Below are positions 9,328-17,138 of a stretch of DNA of 62,356 bases, piece after piece. The stretch's first letter is position 1; every line of letters starts with the position of its first letter. Source of the stretch: Planctomycetota bacterium (lineage in GTDB: Bacteria; Planctomycetota; Phycisphaerae; Tepidisphaerales; Tepidisphaeraceae); assembly GCA_039182125.1 (NCBI GenBank), contig JBCDCH010000018.1, positions 1-62,356 on the forward strand. The letters run 5' to 3'. The translations under genes and the position numbers were made by a program. Under the pieces are notes generated by a model. That model was not told the DNA's origin, ran no database searches, and saw only the letters and a program-made list of their open reading frames with translations.

Positions 9328-10215
9328 ATGCGGCGTGGATTCACCCTCGGCGAACTCGTGGTGGCATGCGTGGCAGTGGGCTTGGTGATCATGTTTTTGA
9401 TGTCCATTGCGCCATCGCTCAGCCGAAGCGTGGAAACCGCGTGCCGCGTGAAATGCGCTAGCAACCTCCGCCAGATCAGTCTCGCGGCAACTATCTACGC
9501 GCATGAAAACGCCAACGCACTCCCTTCACTTGCCCACGACTTCTCCAAGCCACCCACCGCATTCACCGGCTGGGATACGTCCGACCCGTGGACCGGCCCG
9601 GAGTTCAACGACATCACTGCCGCGTGGTACATTCTCCTGCGTACGCAAGATATCGATCCCGGCGTCTTCCTATGCCCGTCGGAAGTCGATAACCACGCTC
9701 GCGTTCGCCCGTGGGACTTCGCAAGCAAGCCGGTGAACCAGACATCCAACTTTCCCCACAGCGGTGTCCTCAGCTACAGCTTCGCCAACCCTTACTCCGA
9801 GGCACCTGATTGGAAGTGGAATAACACAATGACGGCCGATATGCCGTTGGTCGCTGACCGAAATCCTGGCGGACAGCCGCTACTTGATCTCACTGTCGAC
9901 AGCACGTCTCAGGAGAGGAAGGCCGGTAACTCGCCGAACCATGGCGGCGACGGGCAGAACATCCTGTACGCCGACGGGCATGTGACGTTCGAGAACTCGC
10001 CGTTCGTCGGTATCCTGCGCGACAACATCTACACCACGGGCACGTTGGTCGATCCCGACGAGCCATCAAGCCGCGCTGACGAAACCACCACCGGTTTCCC
10101 CGCCGACCGCTTCGACGCGCTCTTGCTTCCCGCGGCGACCGACTTTCAGCGCCCAACGCTGCCGTTCTTCGAGCGTCGCTCCACGCACTTGCTCTTCAAC
10201 GGCTTGCCTTGGTGA
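9328..10215 (+). CDS. prepilin-type N-terminal methylation protein, DUF1559-like
   Basis: A protein of 295 residues. The N-terminus MRRGFTLGELVVACVAVGLV is a type IV prepilin signal with cleavage expected between Gly and Phe and Glu at position 5 of the mature protein. The first helix is followed by CASNLRQISLAATIYAHEN, typical of planctomycete DUF1559-like pseudopilins. The end carries NHGGDGQNILYADGHVTF, a variant of the H-X9-DG motif of this group with one extra residue between His and Asp-Gly. Such proteins are exported and processed by a prepilin peptidase; their role is unknown. It begins 42 bases after rho. A GTG overlapping its stop opens a 20-residue hydrophobic peptide (10212-10274) that I do not call a gene. 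Confidence 0.82.
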   Translation: MRRGFTLGELVVACVAVGLVIMFLMSIAPSLSRSVETACRVKCASNLRQISLAATIYAHENANALPSLAHDFSKPPTAFTGWDTSDPWTGPEFNDITAAWYILLRTQDIDPGVFLCPSEVDNHARVRPWDFASKPVNQTSNFPHSGVLSYSFANPYSEAPDWKWNNTMTADMPLVADRNPGGQPLLDLTVDSTSQERKAGNSPNHGGDGQNILYADGHVTFENSPFVGILRDNIYTTGTLVDPDEPSSRADETTTGFPADRFDALLLPAATDFQRPTLPFFERRSTHLLFNGLPW

Positions 10216-10332
10216 TTGTCGCCGTGATCGGAACGACAGGCTGGTTCCTGCGCAAGGCCGCCCGTCCCCGGTGACGATTCGCAGAGTGATTCGGGCGCTG
10301 TGTGGAGTTTGCCGAAGAGCTACGTTGTTGCG

Positions 10333-10806
10333 ATGAAGTTGCTGCTTTTCGTTTGCCTACTCGCGTTCAATTCCAGCGCGTCGTCCGACCGGCCTGCCGC
10401 GTTTGAGCCGTTCGACGGAAACTGGCGGGGGACGTTTCAGGTCTTCTCTGCTGAGGGCGAACTGCTCACCGAACTCGGCGTCGAACAGTCGTATCGCTGG
10501 GAGGGCAACGTGCAGGTGGCGGACTTTCGCGAAGTCGACACCGACGGCAACGTGACGACGGCCAAGGCGAAGAACTTCCGCAATGAAGCCGGCGAACTGA
10601 TCTGTCGCGTGGAGAAGTCGACCGGCGACGTGACCGAACACGTCGGCCGGGTGACCGACGGCAATCTTTTCTGGTACGGGCCCAACGAATGTTTCCGCGA
10701 GGAGGTCGTCACTATCAACGGCGTCCCGTCCTACACCATCGACGGCTTCGGCACTTACGGCGACACAACGCTGCTGTTCAAAGGCCGGTACCAACGCGTC
10801 GAGTGA
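10333..10806 (+). CDS. secreted protein, function unknown
   Basis: A protein of 157 residues with a clear signal peptide (MKLLLFVCLLAFNSSAS) and a mature part of about 140 residues that looks like a small beta-barrel. It starts with EPFDGNWRGTFQVFSAEGEL and has alternating short strands, and GFGTYGDTTLLFKGRYQR at the end. The pattern recalls lipocalin-like or DUF1579-like domains, but no motif is decisive. The start at 10333 follows the signal peptide; an in-frame ATG 33 bases upstream would put polar residues in front. It is followed after 17 bases by the aldo/keto reductase gene on the same strand. Confidence 0.65.
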   Translation: MKLLLFVCLLAFNSSASSDRPAAFEPFDGNWRGTFQVFSAEGELLTELGVEQSYRWEGNVQVADFREVDTDGNVTTAKAKNFRNEAGELICRVEKSTGDVTEHVGRVTDGNLFWYGPNECFREEVVTINGVPSYTIDGFGTYGDTTLLFKGRYQRVE

Positions 10807-10823
10807 GCTGCGTATCATCCATT

Positions 10824-11900
10824 ATGACCGCACGCACCTTCGGACACACCGACGTCGCCGTCTCGCCCATCTCGCTCGGCTGCTGGATCTTCGGCGTCGA
10901 TTGGTGGGGCCATCGGACGCAGGACGACTGCGATCGCATGTGCGACCTCGCGCTCGATCAGGGCATCACGTTCTTCGACAATGGTGACGCGTACGGCAAC
11001 GGTCGGGCTGAGGAACTCTTTGGCAACTGGCTCGGCAAGATCCCGGCCGACAAGAGTGAGCGCGTGCAGATTGGCGGCAAGTTCGGCTACGACTGGCATA
11101 ACGATCCCGGTGAAAAAGGCTCGCACCGCGAACGCAAGCAGGACTTCTCAACCGAGCACATCAATCGCATGCTCGACGACTCGCTGCGTCGCCTCGGCAC
11201 CGATCGGATTGACGTCTACCTCGCCCACAACATCAAGCTGCCGCACTTCCACGATGATCTGTTCGCGCAATGTGAGAAGTGGGTCGAGCAGGGGAAGATC
11301 GGCACGTGGGGCGTCTCGCTCGGCCCCGCAATCGGTTGGCGCGAGGAAGGGTTTCAAGCCATGGGCGACCACGGCGCGAAAGTCGTGCAGACCGTCTACA
11401 ACGTGCTCGAGCAACACCCCGCCCGCGAGCTGGGCGAGATGGCGACATCGTGTGGCGCGGGCATTCTCGCGCGGGTACAGGACCACTCCGGCATTCTGAA
11501 GGACGCGGTCAAGAAGGAAGCCCATCCTTCCGGCAGCGATCACCGCAAGTTCCGTGATGCGAACTGGCGCATCCACGGCCCGGCCAAGGCCGACATGCTC
11601 CGCCCGATCGCGCAAGGTCATGGCATGACGATGCATCAGTTCGCCTGCAAGTGGCTGTTCCAACAACCCGCGCTCACGAGCATCACCGCGACGCTCACGA
11701 CCGATGACGAGATACGCGAAATCGCCGCCGTGCCCGATCTACCGGACATCACGCCTGATGAGCTCAATCAGATTCAGGAGTGGTACCACGACGACTTCGG
11801 CCTCGGCGCCGACGCCCATCCGTGTGACATCAAGAGCAGCGTCGCTGAAGGCGGCAGCGAACGCAGCCAATACGCCCCCGGCCCGACGATCATCGCATGA
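10824..11900 (+). CDS. aldo/keto reductase
   Basis: A protein of 358 residues of the aldo/keto reductase superfamily, NADPH-dependent TIM-barrel oxidoreductases. The catalytic residues can be placed: Asp and Tyr in FFDNGDAYGNGRAEE (near residues 52-57), Lys in IGGKFGYDW (about residue 86) and His in YLAHNIKLP. The family start (FGHTDVAVSPISLGCWIFG) and the C-terminal cofactor region (SITATLTTDDEIREI) are intact. It resembles the plant beta-subunit/YghZ-like and planctomycete groups, whose substrates are mostly unknown. The start at 10824 was chosen because the family begins with this segment. Its stop overlaps the next start (ATGA), suggesting translational coupling. Confidence 0.88.
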   Translation: MTARTFGHTDVAVSPISLGCWIFGVDWWGHRTQDDCDRMCDLALDQGITFFDNGDAYGNGRAEELFGNWLGKIPADKSERVQIGGKFGYDWHNDPGEKGSHRERKQDFSTEHINRMLDDSLRRLGTDRIDVYLAHNIKLPHFHDDLFAQCEKWVEQGKIGTWGVSLGPAIGWREEGFQAMGDHGAKVVQTVYNVLEQHPARELGEMATSCGAGILARVQDHSGILKDAVKKEAHPSGSDHRKFRDANWRIHGPAKADMLRPIAQGHGMTMHQFACKWLFQQPALTSITATLTTDDEIREIAAVPDLPDITPDELNQIQEWYHDDFGLGADAHPCDIKSSVAEGGSERSQYAPGPTIIA

Positions 11901-12163
11901 CGCTCCGGTATGTCGTCCTCCATCACACCGGCTATGACGAGGATCACTTCGACGTGATGGTCGAACGTGAGCGAGGTGGGGTGTTGCGAACGTGGCGGTC
12001 GGCGACGTGGCCGATCAGTGGGACGGTCACGCCGATCCACGATCACCGGCGGAAGTATCTCGACTACGAGGGCCCGATCAGCGGTGGTCGTGGTGAGGTG
12101 CGGCGCGTGGCCGCCGGGACGTGCGAGTCACCGATCGATCTCGGCATCCACGAAGATGCTTAG
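11897..12163 (+). CDS. LigD N-terminal (3'-phosphoesterase)-like small protein
   Basis: A protein of 88 residues. The pattern YVVLHHTG, DHFDVMVE, GVLRTWR, KYLDYEGPISGGRGEVRRV and GTC follows the order of the LigD_N domain, which in the bacterial end-joining protein LigD trims 3' ends of DNA with the His, Asp and Arg residues seen here. It is shorter than the full domain (about 110-150 residues) and lacks the polymerase and ligase parts. It is coupled to the upstream aldo/keto reductase by a 4-base overlap. Assignment to LigD_N rests on motif order only and activity is unproven. It could be a diverged non-enzymatic relative. Confidence 0.55.
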   Translation: MTLRYVVLHHTGYDEDHFDVMVERERGGVLRTWRSATWPISGTVTPIHDHRRKYLDYEGPISGGRGEVRRVAAGTCESPIDLGIHEDA

Positions 12164-12185
12164 CTGCGTTGCTCCACAACGCGGC

Positions 12186-13430
12186 TCAAGACCGCACTTG
12201 CCCGTGGCCGGTGACGACCCACTTGTAAGTGCAGAGGTCACTCGCGCCCATCGGTCCACGGGCGTGAAGTTTGTCAGTGCTGATGCCGATCTCGGCACCT
12301 AGACCGTACTCGCCGCCATCGCTGAAGCGGGTGGAGCAGTTGACCATGACGTTGGCCGAATCGACGGCGTTAACGAACCGGTCAGCGGCGGCCATGTCGG
12401 CGGTGACGATCGCATCGGTGTGGCGTGAGCCGTGCCGGTTCACGTGGGAGATCGCCGCGTCGAGCGAGTCGACGAAGCCAACCGCGCAGTCGAGCGAGAG
12501 AAACTCAGTGTTCCAGTCGTCGTCGGTCACGGCAGTCGCTTCGGGCAGGATCGAACGCACACGCTCATCGCCCCGTACCTTCATGCCGGCGTCGGCGAGC
12601 TTGCGGAGCAGTTCGTCAGCAGCGGGGTAGTCCGCGTGGATCAACACCGTCTCGGCCGAGTTGCACACGCTGACCCGCTGCGTCGTTGCATTGGCCGCAA
12701 TGGCCTCGGCCATCGCCGGATCGGCCGACACGTCGATGTAGACGTGGCAGTTGCCGTCGAAGTGCTTGAGGACCGGCATCCGTGCGTCACGCACCACGGC
12801 CTCGATGAGCGACTTCCCGCCGCGCGGGATCACGATGTCGATCTCGTCGGAGCGTTGGAGAAAGTCCGCCACGAGTTCTCGGTCAGTCCGTTCGACGAGT
12901 TGCACGGTGTGCGGGGGCAATCCGGCATCACGGCAAGCGTCACCGACGCACTCGGCGATGGCCGTGTTGGAGTGGATCGCCTCCTTGCCGCCACGGAGGA
13001 TGACGGCGTTGCCGCTGCGAATGCAGAGTGCTGCGGCGTCGGCGGTCACGTTCGGCCGACTCTCGTAGATGAAAAACACCACACCCAGCGGCACCGAACG
13101 CTTTTCCAATCGCAAACCGTTGGGACGTACCTCACCGTGTAGCGTGCGTCCGACCGGGTCGGATTTACGGGCAATGTTTTCAACGGCGAGGGCCATTTTC
13201 TCGACCCGCCCCGGTGTAAGGCGCAGACGATCGACCATCGCGTCGGTCAGGCCGTTGGAGGTCGCGGCGTCGACGTCGTGCGCGTTGGCCGCGACGATCT
13301 TCGTTGCTCGTTCGCGCAGGAGGTCGGCGAGCCGGCTAATGGCAGCGGTGCGAGGGGAGCTGCCGATCAGCGGAAGTTTCAACGCGGCGGCACGGGCTTG
13401 TCGGGCGAGCTGCTCGGCATAGTCGGTCAT
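12186..13430 (-). CDS. proA: glutamate-5-semialdehyde dehydrogenase ProA
   Basis: A protein of 414 residues covering the whole gamma-glutamyl phosphate reductase family, the second step of proline synthesis from glutamate (NADPH-dependent reduction of glutamyl 5-phosphate). Family landmarks are VPLGVVFFIYESRPNVTADA, CIRSGNAVILRGGKEA and HVYIDVSADPAMAEAI. The catalytic Cys lies in the QRVSVCNSAETVLIH segment, and the end reads HARGPMGASDLCTYKW. The ATG at 13430 fits the family. An alternative GTG at 13451 overlaps the stop of the preceding cdaR-like gene as GTGA and would add seven residues. Either way the gene is tightly linked to that gene. proB is not in the window. Confidence 0.95.
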   Translation of the reverse strand: MTDYAEQLARQARAAALKLPLIGSSPRTAAISRLADLLRERATKIVAANAHDVDAATSNGLTDAMVDRLRLTPGRVEKMALAVENIARKSDPVGRTLHGEVRPNGLRLEKRSVPLGVVFFIYESRPNVTADAAALCIRSGNAVILRGGKEAIHSNTAIAECVGDACRDAGLPPHTVQLVERTDRELVADFLQRSDEIDIVIPRGGKSLIEAVVRDARMPVLKHFDGNCHVYIDVSADPAMAEAIAANATTQRVSVCNSAETVLIHADYPAADELLRKLADAGMKVRGDERVRSILPEATAVTDDDWNTEFLSLDCAVGFVDSLDAAISHVNRHGSRHTDAIVTADMAAADRFVNAVDSANVMVNCSTRFSDGGEYGLGAEIGISTDKLHARGPMGASDLCTYKWVVTGHGQVRS

Positions 13431-13447
13431 CGAGACACGATAGGGCG

Positions 13448-14521
13448 TCACGGCGAAACGGCGGTGACCTCGTAGTCGATTGCCGGGGGCTCATCGACAA
13501 GCCGGACGCCGTTGGGCAGTTCGATGCGCAGCGTGGCCCGTCGCTGACCGGGCAGCACGTTGCCCGGCACGTCCAACACGGCCACGCCCTGAACTTCCCC
13601 ACGTTCGAGTCTGGCGATCATCTCCGGCGGGCCGGTGACCTCAATGTTGTTGAGCACGAACGGGTCCACCTTGATCCGTAGCTGGCCCTCGACGGCCGCG
13701 GGCTTGGCGACGCGGATGATCATGGTGCGGATGACGTAGTTTTCGAGCACGGTCGCCTTGCGGCGGACCGTCGCATCGACCCGTTGCGGATCGATGGTGA
13801 GCGGGATCGCGACGTCGTCGGGAAGCACAATCGACAATTCGTCCAACAAACGCGGCTCGGTGCCCACATCGGTCAGGGCATTGTCCGGGAACTCGACGTA
13901 GAGCCGTTGGCTGGACTGTTCCAAGACCCGTTGCGGACCGACGACCGTGGCTCCGGTGGGTTCGAAAGTGATGATGAGGTTCGGGTCGATGCCGGTCTCG
14001 GCGAGTACGGGCCAGACTTGGGTGACGATCTTGTCGACGAACACGTCGGCGGTCGCCGGACTGGTCGCGACGATGCGGACGCCGTTTTCGCTGAACACGC
14101 GCTCGTCCTGCAAGGCCTGCCTCAGGTCGATCGTCGAGACCTCGCCGACCGGCAGGGCGTCGCTGACGGAAAAGACCAGGCCACCCTCGCGGGAGGTTTC
14201 GAGCAGAAACTCGTTGACGGCCGAGACGCCGACGCGCGGTCCTTCAAACGTGAGCTGGACCGAGTCGGTACTGCGGCCGGGCATGCGGATCGAGAGCGTC
14301 GTGTCTTGGCTACGCGGATCGAGGCGGACGGTGGACTCGCCGCTGACGATCTGCTCCCGCTCGGCAACGCCCCAGATCAGCAGCGTCAACGGCGCGACCC
14401 ACACGATCGTCGCCAGCAGCGTCTTCCAATAGTCCCATGTCATCCGCTGACGGATCCGCCGGGACATGCGCCACACCAAAGAGCGTCGTCCGAGGCGAAG
14501 TTTGGCGCGTTGCTTGGGCAT
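13448..14521 (-). CDS. cdaR: YbbR-domain protein, CdaR-like regulator of the diadenylate cyclase
   Basis: A protein of 357 residues. A basic N-terminus (residues 1-27) precedes one membrane helix (about 34-52), and the rest is extracytoplasmic, made of repeated YbbR-type beta domains. Typical units are VRLDPRSQDTTLSIRMPG, VTGPPEMIARLERGEVQGVA and LRIELPNGVRLVD. In many bacteria a YbbR protein follows cdaA and binds or regulates the cyclase. Here it lies 33 bases downstream of cdaA on the same strand, which is the main reason for the CdaR assignment. Sequence conservation in this family is low, so regulation of CdaA is inference from position. It is followed immediately by proA. Confidence 0.8.
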   Translation of the reverse strand: MPKQRAKLRLGRRSLVWRMSRRIRQRMTWDYWKTLLATIVWVAPLTLLIWGVAEREQIVSGESTVRLDPRSQDTTLSIRMPGRSTDSVQLTFEGPRVGVSAVNEFLLETSREGGLVFSVSDALPVGEVSTIDLRQALQDERVFSENGVRIVATSPATADVFVDKIVTQVWPVLAETGIDPNLIITFEPTGATVVGPQRVLEQSSQRLYVEFPDNALTDVGTEPRLLDELSIVLPDDVAIPLTIDPQRVDATVRRKATVLENYVIRTMIIRVAKPAAVEGQLRIKVDPFVLNNIEVTGPPEMIARLERGEVQGVAVLDVPGNVLPGQRRATLRIELPNGVRLVDEPPAIDYEVTAVSP

Positions 14522-14554
14522 GCGGTGGGTGAACGTGGTTGGCCTTGGGGCAGG

Positions 14555-15463
14555 TCAGGCGGCGGACTTGGCTTCAGGGTCGTTGGGCTTGTCTTCGCGG
14601 TTTTCGTTTTCGTCCTGTGCATCGCCAAGGCTGTCGCTGAAGCCGCCATCGTCGGGGTCAGTGCCGTCGCCGAAGAGCGCTTCCTCGAGCATGCTGCGCA
14701 GCGTGTCGGGTTTGAGCTTGCGGTTCAGTTTGCCGTATTGGGCGACGCTGATCTGGCCGGACTCTTCGGAGACGACGATCACCAGCGCGTCGGAGTCTTG
14801 GCTCATGCCAACGGCGGCGCGGTGTCGACTGCCCAGATCGCGTTCAAGCTCTCCGCTTTCGGCGAGCGGAAATTGTACGCCGGCGTACATGATCCGCCCC
14901 TTGCTGATGACCACGCCCAGGTCATGCAGCGGGCTGTTGGGCCAAAAGATGGTGTTGAGCAGACGGCTCGAGAGTTCGGCGTCGAGCTTCGTCGCGCCCT
15001 CGGCAGTCCCGGCCAGCGCGACCTCACGTTCGACGGCGATGAGCGCGCCGATCTTGCGTTTGGCGCAGAACGACGCCGCCTCGACCAGAGCTTCGACTCG
15101 TGCGTCGGCGTTGGAGCGGGCGGTGAACAGGCGTGTCTCGCCCAGGCGCATCAGCGCTCGGCGCAGCTCTGGTTGGAAAACGACAACGATCGCCGCACCG
15201 GCGAACAGCAGGAACCGGCTGTAGAGGTAGCCGAGCGTGATTAGCTCGAACGACCTGTCGAGAATGCGAACGATGATGTATCCGCTGATGAGCACCAGCA
15301 GGATGCCCTTGAGCAGACGAGCCCCGCGTGTGTCCTGGAGGAAGCGGATGACCCAGAACACGACGATGCCGATAACCAACAGTTCGAGCGCAACCTTCCA
15401 CCACGTGTAGCTCTTCAGTGCGATGAGCAGGCCGTTGATGTTGAGGACGTCGTCGAAGGGCAT
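14555..15463 (-). CDS. cdaA: diadenylate cyclase CdaA (c-di-AMP synthase)
   Basis: A protein of 302 residues with three N-terminal membrane helices (about 20-42, 52-66 and 75-96) and a cytoplasmic DisA_N domain that joins two ATP into cyclic di-AMP. Family landmarks are VVVFQPELRRALMRLG, FCAKRKIGALIAVERE and DAELSSRLLNTIFWPNSPLH. The catalytic motif normally written DGA reads DLG here (SPLHDLGVVISKG); the Asp is kept but the next two residues differ. The second motif is intact: GSRHRAAVGMSQDSDALVIV. A low-complexity acidic tail follows residue 265. It lies between folP and the cdaR-like gene on the same strand, a common planctomycete and firmicute arrangement. Confidence 0.92.
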   Translation of the reverse strand: MPFDDVLNINGLLIALKSYTWWKVALELLVIGIVVFWVIRFLQDTRGARLLKGILLVLISGYIIVRILDRSFELITLGYLYSRFLLFAGAAIVVVFQPELRRALMRLGETRLFTARSNADARVEALVEAASFCAKRKIGALIAVEREVALAGTAEGATKLDAELSSRLLNTIFWPNSPLHDLGVVISKGRIMYAGVQFPLAESGELERDLGSRHRAAVGMSQDSDALVIVVSEESGQISVAQYGKLNRKLKPDTLRSMLEEALFGDGTDPDDGGFSDSLGDAQDENENREDKPNDPEAKSAA

Positions 15464-15537
15464 CGATACTCGAAAGTCTGGTTACTTTCATTTATAGCAT
15501 CGACGCGATCGGCAACTTGTGTGCTGCGAGAGCGTTA

Positions 15538-16380
15538 TCAGTCGTTCGCATGAATGGCAGCGGCCACGTCAACGGCGTGACGGGCCGCGCGGGCATTGTG
15601 AACCCTGATGATTGCCGCCCCTTGCAGGGCAGCCCAGACGGTCGTGGCGGTCGTCGCGTGATCCCGGGCGGCGGGATCGGTTTCGCCCGTGATTTCGCCG
15701 AGGAATCGCTTGCGGCTCGTCCCGATCAGTACCGGCCCGAGTTCGGCAAAGCGGCGTAGGTCCCTGAGCAGTTGCAGATTGTGCTCGGTCGTCTTGCCGA
15801 ACCCGATGCCGGGATCGACAAGTATCTGCCCGACCCCGCACTCCCGGGCAATGTTCAACCGTTCGCCGAGGAAGTCGATGACCTCGGCTGTCACGTCGGC
15901 GTAAGTCGGGTCGGCCTGCATGGTCTTTGGCATGCCCCGCATGTGCATCAGGACGATCGGAACGGCTCGCTCGGCGGCGAGTCGGAGCATCGATGCGTCG
16001 TCCCGTCCGGCGGCGACATCGTTGAGCATGCAAGCCCCGGCATCGAGCGCGGCAGCGGCCACATCAGCCCGGGTGGTGTCGATCGAGAGGGCGATCTCGT
16101 ACTTTGCACGAACGGCCTCGATCACGGGCTTCGTCCGGCGAATCTGCTCGGCGGCGTCGACCGGATCGCTGCCAGGCCGGGTCGACTCGCCGCCGATGTC
16201 GAGCAAGTCGGCACCGTCCTCGATCAAGCGCTCCGCCTGTGCGACCGCCGACCCGATCGTGTCGAACTTGCCACCGTCGCTGAAACTGTCGGGCGTGACG
16301 TTGAGCACGCCCATCACCAACGGCTTGCTCCGGCCCGGGACAAAGTTGGTCAGCCAATGTTGGATTTGGGCCGGCGTCAT
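15538..16380 (-). CDS. folP: dihydropteroate synthase FolP
   Basis: A protein of 280 residues, the sulfonamide target that condenses p-aminobenzoate with the pterin diphosphate in folate synthesis. The family motifs are in order: GVLNVTPDSFSDGGKF, DIGGESTRPGSDPV, ALSIDTTRADVA, LNDVAAGRD, VLMHMRGMPKTMQ, DPGIGFGKT, IGTSRKRFLG, and IIRVHNARA near the end. It is full length. It is the first gene of the minus-strand series folP-cdaA-cdaR-proA, 74 bases upstream of cdaA. The 106-base region between it and the plus-strand gene at 16487 probably carries divergent promoters. Confidence 0.96.
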   Translation of the reverse strand: MTPAQIQHWLTNFVPGRSKPLVMGVLNVTPDSFSDGGKFDTIGSAVAQAERLIEDGADLLDIGGESTRPGSDPVDAAEQIRRTKPVIEAVRAKYEIALSIDTTRADVAAAALDAGACMLNDVAAGRDDASMLRLAAERAVPIVLMHMRGMPKTMQADPTYADVTAEVIDFLGERLNIARECGVGQILVDPGIGFGKTTEHNLQLLRDLRRFAELGPVLIGTSRKRFLGEITGETDPAARDHATTATTVWAALQGAAIIRVHNARAARHAVDVAAAIHAND

Positions 16381-16486
16381 CGTCTGTGGATTGAAACGGT
16401 TTGGAAAAACTGCTGCAACCTATGTTGGTGTCGGCGGTGTAGGAAGTTGACGCGGGCACGATGCCCGCAGGTGCAAAGGGAAGCTC

Positions 16487-16735
16487 ATGAAAAACGCCAA
16501 CGTCCCAGGGGTGGGGCGCGCGTCAGGAAGCGTCGCGGATCGGGTTCGCGGCCTTGCCGTCTATGTCGTGCCGCTTGTGCTCTTTGTCGGCTTGTGGGTA
16601 CTGGCCGGCCTATACAAAGTCGCCACGGCCGATCCGACGGGCCAGCCCATACCGGCGGTGACGCCGTCGTTGCTGGACCAAATGACCTTCGTCGAAACCG
16701 AGCCGACGCCGTCACGCGAAGTCGGCTTCGGTTGA
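16487..16735 (+). CDS. single-pass membrane peptide, unknown
   Basis: A protein of 82 residues with one hydrophobic helix (about residues 24-46, VYVVPLVLFVGLWVLAGLYK), a basic N-terminus (inside) and a short polar C-terminus rich in Thr, Pro and Glu. No family is recognised. It stands divergent from folP, and its last 24 bases overlap the 3' end of the convergent DoxX-like gene. Being short, it could be spurious; the in-frame helix with flanking charges is the main support. Confidence 0.45.
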   Translation: MKNANVPGVGRASGSVADRVRGLAVYVVPLVLFVGLWVLAGLYKVATADPTGQPIPAVTPSLLDQMTFVETEPTPSREVGFG

Positions 16736-17134
16736 GGTGGCCTGTTGTCTTGGCGTAAGTCCGACCCAATAGACCAAGGTGATGAACACGGCTTGGAACG
16801 GCAGCCGCACGATCAGCAACCAGTACGGCACGCTGCGGCCCATCGCGGAGCGGTCCGGGTAGATGAGGATGTCGACGTGTGCCCAGATGAAGCACACAAG
16901 CATCGCGATTAAGCCGATTGCCGCCGCCCGACGCAGTGCGGGAATGAGTAATCCGATCCCGCCCATGATCTCCGCAACGCCTGCCAACGCGTTCCAGAAA
17001 GCCGGGTTCGGCAGGATGGTCGGGATGACGTCGAGGTAGAACGCCGGGTTAACGAAGTGAAAGACGCCGGACCCGATGAAGCCGAGCGCGGTGACCCAAC
17101 GGGCGACGGTGCGAGCCTGATCGAGAAATGCCAC
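16712..17134 (-). CDS. DoxX-like family membrane protein
   Basis: A protein of 140 residues with four predicted membrane helices. The start is VAFLDQARTVARWVTALGFI, followed by GVFHFVNPAFYLDVIP, the second helix ALAGVAEIMGGIGLLIPA, the third AAAIGLIAMLVCFIWAHVDI and the fourth VRLPFQAVFITLVYWVG. This pattern, with the HF and E-x-x-GG residues, is that of DoxX/DoxX-like proteins, small quinone-associated or oxidative-stress membrane proteins of uncertain role. The GTG at 17134 was chosen because longer versions would run inside the end of ftsH. It begins 4 bases after the ftsH stop and is probably cotranscribed with it. Confidence 0.75.
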   Translation of the reverse strand: MAFLDQARTVARWVTALGFIGSGVFHFVNPAFYLDVIPTILPNPAFWNALAGVAEIMGGIGLLIPALRRAAAIGLIAMLVCFIWAHVDILIYPDRSAMGRSVPYWLLIVRLPFQAVFITLVYWVGLTPRQQATSTEADFA

Positions 17135-17138
17135 TGAT

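Noticed and set aside
10212-10274. 20-residue hydrophobic peptide overlapping the stop of the prepilin-like gene by GTGA
   Set aside because: Too short and without any ribosome binding site or known relatives to call a gene, although the hydrophobic helix with a basic tail is neat.
16381-16486. Small RNA or riboswitch before folP
   Set aside because: Short divergent gap with no stable conserved structure that I can point to.
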